Positions 1 to 8,810 of a stretch of 64,000 bases of DNA are shown here, one piece after another (positions within the stretch are counted from its first letter, which is position 1; the number at the start of each line of letters is the position of its first letter). The notes below the pieces were generated by a model. The model was not told the DNA's origin and made no database searches. It was given only the letters and a program-made list of their open reading frames with translations. Origin of the DNA: Pseudomonadota bacterium (GTDB lineage: Bacteria; Myxococcota_A; Polyangia; Polyangiales; Polyangiaceae). The translations under genes were made by a program, and so were the position numbers. The stretch spans positions 1 to 64,000 of the forward strand of contig JAFAER010000218.1 of assembly GCA_023423895.1 (NCBI GenBank), in the 5' to 3' direction.

Positions 1-1
1 C

Positions 2-394
2 GGCGACACGGGCCCGACGAACGAGATGCTCGAGATCGGCGCGCGCAAAGGCCCGTTCGATCTCGTCATGCTGGAGGTCGGCGCGTTCCACGAGTCGTGG
101 GCCGACATCCATCTCGGCCCCGACAACGCGCTCGTCGCGCATCGCATGCTCGGCGGCGGGACGCTCCTGCCGGTGCATTGGGGCACGTTCGACCTCGCGC
201 TCCACGCGTGGGACGACCCCGCGGAGAAGCTCGCAGCGCGCGCAGCGGATCTCGGCGTCCACGTGGTGACGCCGCGCCTCGGCCGCGCAATCGAGCCTTC
301 GCGCATCGAGCGTATCGATCCGTGGTGGCGCGAGGTCGCGCCCGTCCCGATCGATAGCCGCTCCGCGCCACGCATGCCGGCGGGCTCGCTGTAG
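2..394 (+). CDS. Metallo-beta-lactamase-fold hydrolase, C-terminal part
   Basis: The reading frame is open from the window edge, so the N-terminal part with the HxHxDH zinc motif is missing. What remains starts with GDTGPTNEM and contains FDLVMLEVGAF and LPVHWGTFDLALHAWDDP, which match the last metal-ligand strands of the UlaG/NAPE-PLD-like branch of the metallo-beta-lactamase superfamily: a GDTG aspartate and a late histidine in PxHWGTF. Members hydrolyse phosphodiester or lactone bonds in the cytoplasm; the substrate here cannot be told. About 130 residues are visible of a usual 300-370. The family call is fairly safe, the substrate unknown. Confidence 0.8.
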   Translation, partial: GDTGPTNEMLEIGARKGPFDLVMLEVGAFHESWADIHLGPDNALVAHRMLGGGTLLPVHWGTFDLALHAWDDPAEKLAARAADLGVHVVTPRLGRAIEPSRIERIDPWWREVAPVPIDSRSAPRMPAGSL

Positions 395-455
395 CGCAGC
401 GCACCGTGGCTAGAGCGCCGCGCCGACGAGGCGCGTTCCGCCTTCCGCCACGCGT

Positions 456-836
456 TCAAGCCGAGATGACGGGGACACCGGGAAAGTAGGGCGCGAGCCG
501 TGCGAAGTCGTCAGGATCGCTGGTGACGACGGTCGCGTCGCGGACCGCGGCCGTAGCGATGACGATGGCGTCGATGGTGAGCGTGGCGTCGACCTTCTTG
601 CTGGCCGCGAGAGCGATGCCGGCAGCCTTCGCGATCTCGACCGAGGCGACGACCTCGACCGCGCCGAGGATGGCCTCCCTGGCGTCGGTTCGGCCTCGCC
701 ACCACTCGGCCACGACCGGCAAAGGCACGAGCGCACGTGCAGCGCCGCGGGCGACCAGGTCGAGGAACCGAGTCGCGCGGACCTTCCGTCTCTCGATGGC
801 GATCAGAGCACCGGTATCGAAGACGTAGCGGATCAC
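456..836 (-). CDS. PIN-domain toxin, VapC-like
   Basis: A 126-residue PIN domain, the length usual for VapC ribonucleases that cleave tRNA or rRNA when freed from their antitoxin. The acidic residues expected at the metal site are visible: Asp in YVFDTGALIAIE, Glu in PVVAEWWRG, Asp in TIDAIVIATA and Asp in VVTSDPDDF. I choose the GTG at 836 because it overlaps the stop of the upstream antitoxin gene in a GTGA tetranucleotide, so the pair is probably translationally coupled; an ATG eleven codons earlier would add residues that do not look like a PIN N-terminus. Inference: toxin of a type II toxin-antitoxin pair. Confidence 0.85.
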   Translation of the reverse strand: MIRYVFDTGALIAIERRKVRATRFLDLVARGAARALVPLPVVAEWWRGRTDAREAILGAVEVVASVEIAKAAGIALAASKKVDATLTIDAIVIATAAVRDATVVTSDPDDFARLAPYFPGVPVISA

Positions 837-1126
837 GCTACACGCCGTCGGCGATGGCGCTTCGTCCACGCGGCGGCTTCGGCGTCGAGCTCGGCCTGGA
901 ACTCGGCCGCCTCCTTGGAGGTCATGGGCGCGATCCCATGTTCGGCCAGGTAATCACCAGCGGCGAGGCGGCGCCGTGCGTCGGTCGCAAGGTCCGTGAT
1001 CAGCGCCGAGAGATTGCCGCCGAAGTCGCGATCGGCGAGCGCGCGTAGGACCTTCTTCGTGCGCGGGTCGACGGACACCGAAAACGTCTCCGTCGCACCC
1101 GATCGACGCGCCTTCTTCGGCTTCAT
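833..1126 (-). CDS. Putative antitoxin partner of the PIN toxin
   Basis: A 97-residue, very charged protein. Residues 12-55 (ATETFSVSVDPRTKKVLRAL, then a stretch around GNLSALITDLA) look like a ribbon-helix-helix DNA-binding unit: a short beta strand followed by two helices with a G-N-x-S turn. The C-terminal half (SKEAAEFQAELDAEAAAW) is helical and would bind the toxin. Upstream position, small size and 4-base overlap with the PIN gene support the antitoxin role. It should bind the DNA in front of this pair and the toxin protein. The exact antitoxin family is not certain. Confidence 0.75.
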   Translation of the reverse strand: MKPKKARRSGATETFSVSVDPRTKKVLRALADRDFGGNLSALITDLATDARRRLAAGDYLAEHGIAPMTSKEAAEFQAELDAEAAAWTKRHRRRRVA

Positions 1127-1132
1127 GTTGAC

Positions 1133-1138
1133 AGGATA
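1133..1138 (-). promoter_or_regulatory. -10 element of the toxin-antitoxin pair
   Basis: TATCCT on the minus strand, separated from the antitoxin ATG by six bases (GTCAAC), with no Shine-Dalgarno. This fits a leaderless transcript. No clear -35 was found at 16-19 bases. Confidence 0.45.
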
Positions 1139-1218
1139 GCACACGGTGAGAGTGCCGCCGTCAGCACGCCTCGACGGAAGACGCGCGACCCAGAGTCGCC
1201 TCACGTCGTGCGTGCGAA

Positions 1219-2622
1219 CTATTCGGCGGGAGTACCTGGACCGAGCGAATCGAGTCGGATGCGAGCGACCTGCGGATCGTTCTTCCGCCAGGCCTCGACG
1301 ACGATCTCGTTGCAGGTGATGGCGAGCGGTTTGCCGAGCGTGACGTCGTTTCGCTGCTCGAGCGACTCGGCCTCGACCGCCCACGTCATGGCGTCGGAGA
1401 GACGGATGACGAGGAACCCGACGCTCTGGCCCCACGGTCGTATCGGATTGGTCTTCACCGCCGCGTAGCCGCACCCGACGACGAAGTGCTCGAACGTGCT
1501 GTTGAGGTTGTTGGTGAGGAGTCGGCGCTTCGTTGCCTCGACGACGCTGGCGTCGGTCGTGTACTTGGCCGTCCAGACGTCGTAGCGGGCGAACGAGGTT
1601 CCGCTGCGTCCGACGGCCTCGAACCAGACCATGTCGACGCCGTCGACGGCGATGCCACCAGCGGCGCGTGTGTTGTCGCCGGGCCATCCGACGAGTGTCT
1701 TCACGCCGTCCGCTGGATTCCAGACCTTGATGGCGGTCCGAGCGCCGTTGTCGCCGACCCAGAAGGCGTCGTTGTCGTGGATGCGATAGTCGGCGTAGAT
1801 CATGCCCTTGTCTTCGGGCGCACGGACGATCTTGCCGATGGGGAGTCCCGACTGGATGGAGTAGACGGTGTCGTTCCCGCCGATGGACTCGATGAAGTAG
1901 TGGGCGCCGACATCGTAGACCTGAGAGAAGGTCGTGGAGGGCAGGTGACCCTTCGGCAGATAGGCGCGCGGGCGGAGACTGTCGACAGGCCCGCCGATGG
2001 CGCCGCCGGGCCAGTGGGTGGTCGTCCCGTTCCGATCGTACATCCGATACATGACGTTGCCGCCGCGCATCTTGAAGCCGCCCATGGCGCACCCACCCGT
2101 CGCGAGAAGCGCTTGATGCACGGGGCCGTCGATATCGACGACCATGCGATAGAAGCGTGAGTCTCGGTGGCGGCCGATGAGGAGCCGCACCTTCCCACCG
2201 ACGACCTCGGCTCGCCTGACGAGGGAGAGCTTGTCTGGCTCTCCCCCATCGCGATCGAGGGCGATCATGCGGCAGTCCATTCCGTCCGGCCCGGGCAGGC
2301 CGTGGTCGTTCTGAAAGCCGGAGCAGGGCTCCCATCGGATGGGGTCCGGCAGGTACTTCGCGTCGGTGGGGTAGTAGATCCCGCAGACGGGATCGTAGTC
2401 GGTGAAGAGCTCCCATCCCTCTGGGCCACCGGTGAAGGGTGGTGGTTCGTACACCTCGACTGGTCCGCTGTCCCGGCGGGGCCTCGTGGACGTATCCGCG
2501 CCGGCATCGAGCGTGTCGACGCCGACGTCGTCCGGCTGCCCGGCGGTGCAGGCTTCCGTCGACGCGAAGCCAAGGGCAGCGAACGCGACGCCGGCGGCAA
2601 CGGTACGAGATGCGCGCTTCAT
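1219..2622 (-). CDS. Secreted protein of unknown function
   Basis: 467 residues. The N-terminus (MKRASRTVAAGVAFAALGFA) is a signal peptide; a cysteine at about residue 25 (STEAC) is not in a good lipobox, so lipidation is doubtful. A low-complexity Asp/Thr/Arg linker (residues 35-55) precedes the folded part, a common layout in myxobacterial exported proteins. The rest is rich in Gly, Trp and Asp with repeated segments such as VGGKVRLLIGRH, FSQVYDVGAHYFIES and DNDAFWVGDNG, suggesting a beta-propeller. I do not recognise a named family. It is convergent with nothing nearby and probably transcribed alone. Confidence 0.75.
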   Translation of the reverse strand: MKRASRTVAAGVAFAALGFASTEACTAGQPDDVGVDTLDAGADTSTRPRRDSGPVEVYEPPPFTGGPEGWELFTDYDPVCGIYYPTDAKYLPDPIRWEPCSGFQNDHGLPGPDGMDCRMIALDRDGGEPDKLSLVRRAEVVGGKVRLLIGRHRDSRFYRMVVDIDGPVHQALLATGGCAMGGFKMRGGNVMYRMYDRNGTTTHWPGGAIGGPVDSLRPRAYLPKGHLPSTTFSQVYDVGAHYFIESIGGNDTVYSIQSGLPIGKIVRAPEDKGMIYADYRIHDNDAFWVGDNGARTAIKVWNPADGVKTLVGWPGDNTRAAGGIAVDGVDMVWFEAVGRSGTSFARYDVWTAKYTTDASVVEATKRRLLTNNLNSTFEHFVVGCGYAAVKTNPIRPWGQSVGFLVIRLSDAMTWAVEAESLEQRNDVTLGKPLAITCNEIVVEAWRKNDPQVARIRLDSLGPGTPAE

Positions 2623-2972
2623 CGCATCGTGAGATTGGCGGTGTCTTGAACCGAGGCGATCCCCATCCTGTCAGTGTCGTCGGGATGGCTGGCGGCGGCG
2701 ATGATGCAATCCTCGTACGGAGTTCGGCGCAGAGTCATCGTCAGCGGTAGGGATCTCACGACCTGGTGCTTCTGATCGGCGAAAGCTTCGACCGGGTCGC
2801 GATGCGGACGGGCGTTCAGTGTCGTGCCGACGCCTTCGGGCGGGAAATGCGACGCCGGCGCGTCGGCGAAACCGGCTAGACCGTCGACCGTTGCGAAGCC
2901 GGGAGGATCGCGCGACGCTCCTCGCGACGCGCAACCTGCAACTCACAACTCACAAATCGCAAGGGGGGACAC
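2623..2972. other. Intergenic region, no gene seen
   Basis: 350 bases between the divergent starts at 2622 and 2973. Short frames inside have no recognisable motif. The last 30 bases contain a short direct repeat (CAACTCACAACTCACAA) just before the Shine-Dalgarno of the downstream gene. It probably holds both promoters. Confidence 0.5.
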
Positions 2973-3749
2973 GTGAGCTCGAAGAAGAACAAGACGGAGC
3001 CGAAGTACGACGTCACGCTCGAGACGCTCGAGAGCGCGCCTCAACGGGCGCTCACATTCCTACGGGCGGTCGGCACCTCTCGCGCCATCCGAGCGGCGAT
3101 GCTCGGGCGCGGGTACACCGCCGACGATCACCGCGAGGGCTGGCAGTACCTTCATAGGTGCGCCGGGTTTGTCGAAGAGGCCGAAGACCTCACGGAGGAG
3201 CCGAGCGTCCGCGAGGCGATCGAGGAGCTCGACGCCTGGGACGAGCCGGCCTTCCGCATCGTGCGCGCGACGCTCGAGCGTCGCTTTCCCGATCAGTCCG
3301 CCTTCGTGATGAAGGGGCTCAAGCCCGCCACCGGCGCCGCCGCGGTGCTGTCGGTCGAGCAGCTCCTCGATCGGCTCGACGCGCTCGAGCGAGGACCCGA
3401 GCGCAAGGCGACGCGCAAGGAAGACCAAGCAGCGCTCGACGTGCTCGGCCAGCGCGGGATCGACGACGCCAAGCGAAAGCGCATGCGCGAGCTCGTCGCG
3501 ACGGCGAAGTCGGTCGTCCCCGTCACGCAGACCGACCCGCAGGTCGTCGAAGAGGAAGAGACGGCGCGACGCGACGCGCTGAACGACCTCTACGCGTGGT
3601 ACCGCGAATGGGCCGAGGTCGCGCGCGCGACGATCAAGCGGCGCGACTACCTCATTCGTCTCGGGCTCGCGTCGAGGCGTGCGCCTTCCGATGGCAAGGA
3701 CGACGTCGTGCCGGACGGCGGTGGCGGAGCGCAGCCGGTCGACGGCTGA
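2973..3749 (+). CDS. Conserved-looking acidic protein of unknown function
   Basis: 258 residues beginning at a GTG with a strong purine-rich ribosome site (AAGGGGGG) seven bases upstream. No signal peptide or membrane segment. It is predominantly helical and highly charged, with an aromatic-rich C-terminal segment (LYAWYREWAEVARATIKRRD) and a disordered Asp/Gly tail. N-terminal residues 15-60 (LESAPQRALTFLRAVGTSRA and AAMLGRGYTADDHREGWQYL) may form a small helical domain. I do not recognise the family. A hairpin follows 15 bases after the stop, so it is probably a single-gene unit. Confidence 0.8.
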   Translation: MSSKKNKTEPKYDVTLETLESAPQRALTFLRAVGTSRAIRAAMLGRGYTADDHREGWQYLHRCAGFVEEAEDLTEEPSVREAIEELDAWDEPAFRIVRATLERRFPDQSAFVMKGLKPATGAAAVLSVEQLLDRLDALERGPERKATRKEDQAALDVLGQRGIDDAKRKRMRELVATAKSVVPVTQTDPQVVEEEETARRDALNDLYAWYREWAEVARATIKRRDYLIRLGLASRRAPSDGKDDVVPDGGGGAQPVDG

Positions 3750-3764
3750 CGCGGCACGCAAAGA

Positions 3765-3797
3765 GACGGATGGCGCGCGTCGTGGCGCCCATCCGTC
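3765..3797 (+). terminator. Hairpin terminator candidate
   Basis: Inverted repeat with arms GACGGATGG and CCATCCGTC, extended by CGC/GCG with one bulged base, followed by CTTTCC. It lies 15 bases after the stop codon of the upstream gene. Confidence 0.55.
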
Positions 3798-4322
3798 CTT
3801 TCCAACACCGTCGTCGCGTCAGCCGTCCATCGCGGGATGATTGCGTGTCGAGCGAAAGTGAGCGCGGAGTGAGCGGCATCGGGCCGAACGGCCGCTCGTG
3901 AGGCCTCGGGGGCGGTGGCGTCGGCCCTCGAAGTCGCGGCATCGGCCTCCGCCGCGGGCAGAGCGCCTTCCGGAGCGGACCGGAGGGCCTCGGTCGCGCC
4001 AATCGGGCTTTCGAATTCGACACTTGAGCGATCCCGTGCGTTCGGGAGGGCGCTCCGGGCGCGTCGTAGGGCCTGATCCTCGCGTTGCTGGCATGCCCTC
4101 TCGTTTCGGAAGGCGCGCGGTCCTCGTCGGAAGCCTCTCGGACGCGTCGGAAGCCTCGACGCCTCGGGAGCCTCGACGCCGCGGGAGACCGGCGACGTTC
4201 GGACTCGTGACATCAGGACCTTGCGAGCGGCCGCGAGGTGTGCGCGGTGAAGCTCCGAGGCGCTCCGTCCACTCCGTCGCTCCGGCACCGCTCTCGCATG
4301 CTCGACCTTAGCGGAGGACGTC
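3798..4322. other. Intergenic region, no gene seen
   Basis: About 525 bases. Long frames cross it on both strands but they are compositional: Arg/Ala/Pro-rich, without motifs or plausible starts. The region near 4130-4190 has imperfect direct repeats around GCCTCGACGCC. Nothing else is evident before the GGAGG site of the next gene. Confidence 0.5.
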
Positions 4323-4769
4323 GTGAAGAAGGATGCCGTGGAGCTCGATCACATTTCGGTGCCGGTGCGCCGCCTGCGCGATGCGCGGAAGTTTTACGAG
4401 AAGGCCCTCGGCGCGATCGGGATGACCATCAACATGGACCTCGACGACGCCTTCGGCATGGGCGCGAACGGGGAGAAGATCTTCTGGCTCGTGCGCGATC
4501 GCAAGGCGACCGGCGGTGGCCATTTCGCGCTCCGTGTCGCGACCCGCGAGCAGGTGCAGGCATTCTACGATGCGGCGATCTCGGCAGGCGGGACGGACCA
4601 TGGCCCGCCGGGGCCGCGTCCGAGCTATGGGCCGAACTACTACGCGGCATTCGTGAAGGATGCGGAGCGAAACAACATCGAGGTGGTCTGCTACGCCAAG
4701 CCGCGACGCGGTGCCCCGCCGAAGCGCCCGGTCGCCACGCGCCCGCGCCTGCGGCGTCGTCCGACGTGA
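4323..4769 (+). CDS. VOC (glyoxalase/dioxygenase-fold) family protein
   Basis: 148 residues starting at GTG behind GGAGG with five bases spacing. One VOC fold is visible: the first beta-alpha unit is VELDHISVPVRRLRDARKFYE (residues 6-26) with the metal-type His, the second starts at GGHFALRVATREQVQAFYDA, and the end YYAAFVKDAERNNIEVVCY carries a Glu in the usual third-ligand position. Such proteins bind a metal and act as isomerases, dioxygenases or resistance proteins; the substrate is not predictable. The C-terminal 25 residues are a basic Pro/Arg tail (PRRGAPPKRPVATRPRLRRR) not found in most VOC enzymes. Confidence 0.88.
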   Translation: MKKDAVELDHISVPVRRLRDARKFYEKALGAIGMTINMDLDDAFGMGANGEKIFWLVRDRKATGGGHFALRVATREQVQAFYDAAISAGGTDHGPPGPRPSYGPNYYAAFVKDAERNNIEVVCYAKPRRGAPPKRPVATRPRLRRRPT

Positions 4770-4794
4770 GCGGCCGGATCGCAGGATGTCGGGG

Positions 4795-5790
4795 TCAGGC
4801 GTGCTGGAGGATGGCGCGGTAGCGGACCTTGCCGTCCTCCAGTCGCTGCCGCGCCTCGTTCGCCTGCGCGAGCGGGTAGATCTCGATCTTCGGTCTGATC
4901 TTCCCGCGAGCGGCGAGCGACAGCACGTCGGCGAGATCGCGTCGGTCGTCGGGCATGCTTCCCCGGAGCTCGAGGCGCCCCAAGAGCGCACGCGTGGGAT
5001 CGATCGCGATCGGGCCATCCGCGACGCCCGTGTTGACGAGGCGCCCGCGAGGACGAAGGCCCGCCGCGAAGACGGCGGAGATCTGCTTGGCCGAGTTCGT
5101 GGTCGAGAGCACGATGTCCGCGCCGCCGGCGTCCTGCAGCGCCTTGCCGGGATCGTCGCCGCCGGCGATCACCTCGTCCGCACCGAGCTCGCGGAGCTCG
5201 GCGCGCTTGTTCGCCTGACCCGTGATCGCGAACGTCTCGAGGCCGAGCGCCTTCGACACCTGGATCGCAAGATGGCCGAGCCCTCCCACGCCGAGCACCG
5301 CCACGCGTTCGCCAGGCTCGGGGCTCGCGCTTCGAAGCGCGCTCATCACGGTGTAGCCCGCGCAGAACATCGGAGCGGCAACGGCGAGGTCGAGCCCGTC
5401 GGGGATGAGCGCACAGCCGGAGGCCCACGCGATCATGAGCTCCGAGTTTCCGCCGCCGGTGTTCATCCACGTCTGAGCTTCAGGACATTCGCCGCCCGAC
5501 TGACACGCGGGGCAACGGCCGCAGCCCTTCTGGAACCAGAAGACGCCGACGCGATCCCCCACCACGAGATCGGTCACGCCAGGGCCGACCTCGACGATCT
5601 CGCCCGTTGGCTCGTGTCCGGCGACGATCGGCGGCTGGAGCGGCCACATCCCGCGATGCACGTGGAGATCCGTCCCGCACATTCCGGAATAGCGGACGCG
5701 GATGAGCACCTGTCCGGGACGTGGACGTGGATCGGCGAGGTCGGTGAGCTTCCAGGGACGATCGAACTCAGAGATGACGATGGCGCGCAT
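4795..5790 (-). CDS. Zinc-dependent alcohol dehydrogenase (MDR family)
   Basis: 331 residues. The catalytic zinc site is seen as GMCGTDLHVHRG (Cys) and VAGHEPTGEIVEVGPGV (His-Glu); the structural zinc site as four cysteines in GCGRCPACQSGGEC; the nucleotide-binding fold as VAVLGVGGLGHLAIQVSKALG near residue 170. It would oxidise alcohols or reduce aldehydes with NAD(P)H in the cytoplasm. The ATG follows GGAGG at seven bases. It lies directly downstream of, and in the same direction as, an AraC-type regulator (111 bases apart), which may control it. Substrate unknown. Confidence 0.93.
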   Translation of the reverse strand: MRAIVISEFDRPWKLTDLADPRPRPGQVLIRVRYSGMCGTDLHVHRGMWPLQPPIVAGHEPTGEIVEVGPGVTDLVVGDRVGVFWFQKGCGRCPACQSGGECPEAQTWMNTGGGNSELMIAWASGCALIPDGLDLAVAAPMFCAGYTVMSALRSASPEPGERVAVLGVGGLGHLAIQVSKALGLETFAITGQANKRAELRELGADEVIAGGDDPGKALQDAGGADIVLSTTNSAKQISAVFAAGLRPRGRLVNTGVADGPIAIDPTRALLGRLELRGSMPDDRRDLADVLSLAARGKIRPKIEIYPLAQANEARQRLEDGKVRYRAILQHA

Positions 5791-5901
5791 GGGATGTCCT
5801 CCGTTGTTGGAAGGACGATTTAGGCACCGGCCCGAGCCCGCGCGACGGCGCCTCCTGCGAAGTCGCTGCCCGATCCTGCGAACGAGCGAAGCCGCGAAGA
5901 G

Positions 5902-6876
5902 TCAGCCCTCGCGAAAGCGACGAGCGTATTCGCCGGGAGCGGCGCCGAAGAACGCGCGGAAGTCCCGCGTGAAATGCGAGGTGCTCTCGTAGCCTGCTCG
6001 AGCCGAGGCCTCACTCACGCGGAGCCCGTCGGCGATCAGCAAGCTTCGCGCATGGTTCAGGCGGAGCTGTTTGAGGTACCGCATCGGGCTCACGCGCGCG
6101 ACTGCACGGAAGCGGTGAGCGAAGTGCGACGGGCTCATCGCCACGTGCCGCGCCACGTCTTCGACGGTGACGGGCCTATCGATGCTCGCGTGCAGGAAGC
6201 TCATCGCGCTCTGGATCTTCTCCGCGTCGCGGTCGCGACCGACCGCGCTCCGCATCGCAGCGGCCGCATCGGACCGCAGCAGCCGGAACACGAGCTCCTG
6301 AACGACGAGCGGCGCGACGAGCCTCCGCTCGAGCGGGTCGTCGACGGCGCGGAGCAGCCGAATGAAGCAGTCTGCCATCGGCGCGTCGAGCGAGCCGACG
6401 AACGCCGGAGTCGGATCCGGATCCACGGCGGGCTCTTGGCCGGCTCTATCGGCGTCTGCGAGCGCCAGGATCGTGCTCGCGACGACATCGGGCGGAATCT
6501 CGTAGCAGAACGCGAGGAACGGCCGCTCGGGCGTCGCCTCGATCACCTTTCCTTCGAATTGCGCCTCACCCGTCACGACCAGGTAGTGAAGCGGGTCGTA
6601 CGGGAGGTCGAGGCCGCGGTAGGTGGAGACCTTTCTCCCCTGCGCGACGACCGTGAAGCCGAGGCCGAAGCTGCACCACCTCTGGGCCGGCGACGGCCGC
6701 GACTCGCGGTGGTAGCGCAGGCCGGGCAGTGCGGTCTCGTTCGTTCCTTCGCGAACGGCCCCGCGCGCGACGACGGCGAGGAGCTCGGCCGTGATCGACG
6801 CGGCGGCGCTGCGAGTCAGCGCCGGGACGGCCGGCGAAGACGGAGGAGGCGGAGAGACGATCGAGAGCTGCGCCAC
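5902..6876 (-). CDS. AraC-family transcriptional regulator
   Basis: 324 residues. Residues about 45-190 form the AraC_N (type I) sensor domain, including the segment SYRGLDLPYDPLHYLVV-like at 75-95. Residues about 220-318 carry the double helix-turn-helix: DRPVTVEDVARHVAMSPSHF followed by FRAVARVSPMRYLKQLRLNH, and the second helix SEASARAGYESTSHFTRDFR with the closing FFGAAPGEYARRFR. Regulators with this N-terminal domain usually sit beside and activate dehydrogenase or reductase genes, matching the alcohol dehydrogenase downstream. The GTG at 6876 has no ribosome site but a TAATCT element six bases upstream. Confidence 0.93.
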   Translation of the reverse strand: MAQLSIVSPPPPSSPAVPALTRSAAASITAELLAVVARGAVREGTNETALPGLRYHRESRPSPAQRWCSFGLGFTVVAQGRKVSTYRGLDLPYDPLHYLVVTGEAQFEGKVIEATPERPFLAFCYEIPPDVVASTILALADADRAGQEPAVDPDPTPAFVGSLDAPMADCFIRLLRAVDDPLERRLVAPLVVQELVFRLLRSDAAAAMRSAVGRDRDAEKIQSAMSFLHASIDRPVTVEDVARHVAMSPSHFAHRFRAVARVSPMRYLKQLRLNHARSLLIADGLRVSEASARAGYESTSHFTRDFRAFFGAAPGEYARRFREG

Positions 6877-6882
6877 GCCCCG

Positions 6883-6888
6883 AGATTA
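6883..6888 (-). promoter_or_regulatory. -10 element of the AraC-type gene
   Basis: TAATCT on the minus strand ends six bases before the GTG start; a good match to TATAAT in otherwise GC-rich DNA. Consistent with leaderless expression. Confidence 0.5.
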
Positions 6889-6987
6889 CACCCCGCGGCG
6901 GACAACGCTGGTATGCCCGCGACTGCGGTACTCGTGCCCGTTCCTGCGAGCGCGCACCGACCCGCGACGCGAGGCGCGACCGCGAGG

Positions 6988-7070
6988 GGCAAGGTCAGGC
7001 GCAAGGTCAGGCGCGAGCTCAGGCGCGAAGTCACTCACGAGGTCGTCGCGAGGTCGTCGCGAGGTCAGGC
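6988..7070. repeat. Short direct repeats at the Hsp70 3' end
   Basis: Imperfect 10-12 base direct repeats built on AGGTCAGGCGC and GAGGTCGTCGC, running into the stop codon of the Hsp70 gene (minus strand) at 7065. They fill most of the gap to the AraC-type gene. Confidence 0.6.
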
Positions 7071-8618
7071 GCCGAGCTGGAAGACGCGCTCGAAGCCGGC
7101 GTCGAGGTTCTTGATCGTCACGGCGACGATCCCGTTCTCGTCGAGGACGTACTCCTCTTCGATGCGCGGCCCCGCGTCCGGTGCCATGCGCTCGACGCGG
7201 ATGCCCTCCAGCGACCGCTCGCCGAGGCCCGCCTCGAACGGGAAGAGGACGTCGCCCGAGAAGACCATGTGCCCGCGCGGGCGGCCGTCGTCGCCGAGGC
7301 TGTTGCACTCGAGGAAGCGGAAGTGCCCGACGTTGTGCGCCGCGCGGTACCGACGGCGGAACGCGACCGGCGCGCTGCCGGACGTCGGAAGGACGGTGTC
7401 GCGCGTGAAGATCGGATCGAACGTGATCTCCGAGCCCGCATGACCTTCGCGGAAGACGCCGAACGTGCGCGAGAACCGGTCGACGAGCTCGAAGCCCGCC
7501 GCCTCGTCGCATGCGATGGCGAGGCCGATCGCGATCGCGCCGGACGCGTAAGGCGAGCGATGGACGCGGCGCCCGAAGCGCGCGCGGAGCGTGCGGCCGA
7601 CGATGGGCAGCTCGCTTGCGCCGCCGACGACGTAGATGCCGGCGATGTCGTCGCGCTCCGTGGCGTCGGTCGGAGCGCCGTCCTCGGAGTCGAGCTTCGT
7701 CATCACGGGGAGCATCGCCTCGATCGACGCGTCGACGAGCGGCGTGCACGCCTCGTAGATCTCCGCGACGGGCACGGCGACCTCGGACTTCGGCGCCGCC
7801 TCGCCGAGCGCGGCGTCGAGATCGATCGTCAGCTTGCGCGAGCTCGGGTTGAGGCGCTCCTTCGCGTCGCGGCACTGGTCGCGCAGGCGCCCGAGCGCGG
7901 CGGGAGGCAGGTCGCTCTTCGCGAGCTTCACCTTCGCGAGCACGAGATCGACGATGACCTCGTCGAAGTCGTCGCCGCCCAGCTCGTTCACTCCCGCCGT
8001 CGAGAGGACCTCGTGGCTCGCGCCGCGCATGCGGACGAGCGAGGCGTCGAAGGTGCCGCCACCGAGATCGTAGACGACGACGTGGTCGCGCTTCGAGGTG
8101 AGCGTGTCGCGATGGCGATGCGTGTACTCGAAGCCTGCCGCCGACGGCTCGTTGAGCATCGCGATGGAATTCAGCTCCGCGCGCCGGAACGCGTCGAGCG
8201 TGAGCAGCCGCTGCGCGCCGGACGCATTCGCAGGAACGGCGACGACGGAGCGGATGTCCCCGCCGCGTTCTTCCTTCGAGAGCGTCGAGCGATCGAGCAC
8301 CGCATCACGCACGGATACGAGAAAGCGGGTGACGAGCTCGTCGAGCCCGATCGACACCGAGCCGATCTTCACCTCGCGTCCGGGCGTCGCGTCGGTGCCG
8401 GCGAGGAGGCGCTTGAACGAACGCACGACGCTCGCGCGCTCACCTGCGGCGAGGGCGTCGAATCCGAACAGCAGCTTGCCGTCCTGCTCGGCCACGACGG
8501 AGGGGATCCAGTCGTGCGAGTCGCCGGCGTCGTCGACGAAGCCGAGGACGGGATAGTTGCCGCGATCGGCGCAGGCCACCACCGTGCGTGTCGTTCCGAA
8601 GTCGATGCCGAGTTTCAC
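7065..8618 (-). CDS. Short Hsp70-family protein
   Basis: 517 residues. All ATPase-domain signatures are present: GIDFGTTRTVVACADRG at the N-terminus, YDLGGGTFDASLVRMRG near 185, a peptide-like NELGGDDFD near 210, and IYVVGGASELPIVGRTLRARFG near 320. After the ATPase domain (to about 375) there is only a short beta-rich region, without the DnaK helical lid and EEVD-type tail; DnaK has about 640 residues. It is probably a specialised chaperone or a sensor-like Hsp70, not the housekeeping DnaK. It starts at GTG behind GGGAGGAAGC and has no DnaJ or GrpE gene beside it. Confidence 0.9.
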   Translation of the reverse strand: MKLGIDFGTTRTVVACADRGNYPVLGFVDDAGDSHDWIPSVVAEQDGKLLFGFDALAAGERASVVRSFKRLLAGTDATPGREVKIGSVSIGLDELVTRFLVSVRDAVLDRSTLSKEERGGDIRSVVAVPANASGAQRLLTLDAFRRAELNSIAMLNEPSAAGFEYTHRHRDTLTSKRDHVVVYDLGGGTFDASLVRMRGASHEVLSTAGVNELGGDDFDEVIVDLVLAKVKLAKSDLPPAALGRLRDQCRDAKERLNPSSRKLTIDLDAALGEAAPKSEVAVPVAEIYEACTPLVDASIEAMLPVMTKLDSEDGAPTDATERDDIAGIYVVGGASELPIVGRTLRARFGRRVHRSPYASGAIAIGLAIACDEAAGFELVDRFSRTFGVFREGHAGSEITFDPIFTRDTVLPTSGSAPVAFRRRYRAAHNVGHFRFLECNSLGDDGRPRGHMVFSGDVLFPFEAGLGERSLEGIRVERMAPDAGPRIEEEYVLDENGIVAVTIKNLDAGFERVFQLGA

Positions 8619-8810
8619 GGTGCTTCCTCCCGGTCCGTTACCGCATGCGCCTCGTGCGCCTCACGAGCAGGCGCCCACGCGCGCCGCCGCCTGTGTGCGG
8701 CGACCCGTGCGCTCGTGACACGGCGCCCGGCGCGATAGTGCCCAAAGCCTCTCCGCCGGGCAAACTTCCTGCACCGCGGCGGCTTTGCTCGGGGAGAGCC
8801 GGATCGGTTC

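Noticed and set aside
833..2416. A 527-codon minus-strand frame that would fuse the antitoxin to a long upstream region.
   Set aside because: Only the last 97 codons look real; the rest is another frame of the secreted-protein gene.
3647..4288. A 213-codon minus-strand frame in the gap before the VOC gene.
   Set aside because: Arg/Ala/Pro-rich without motifs, ribosome site or promoter; overlaps a supported gene end and a hairpin.
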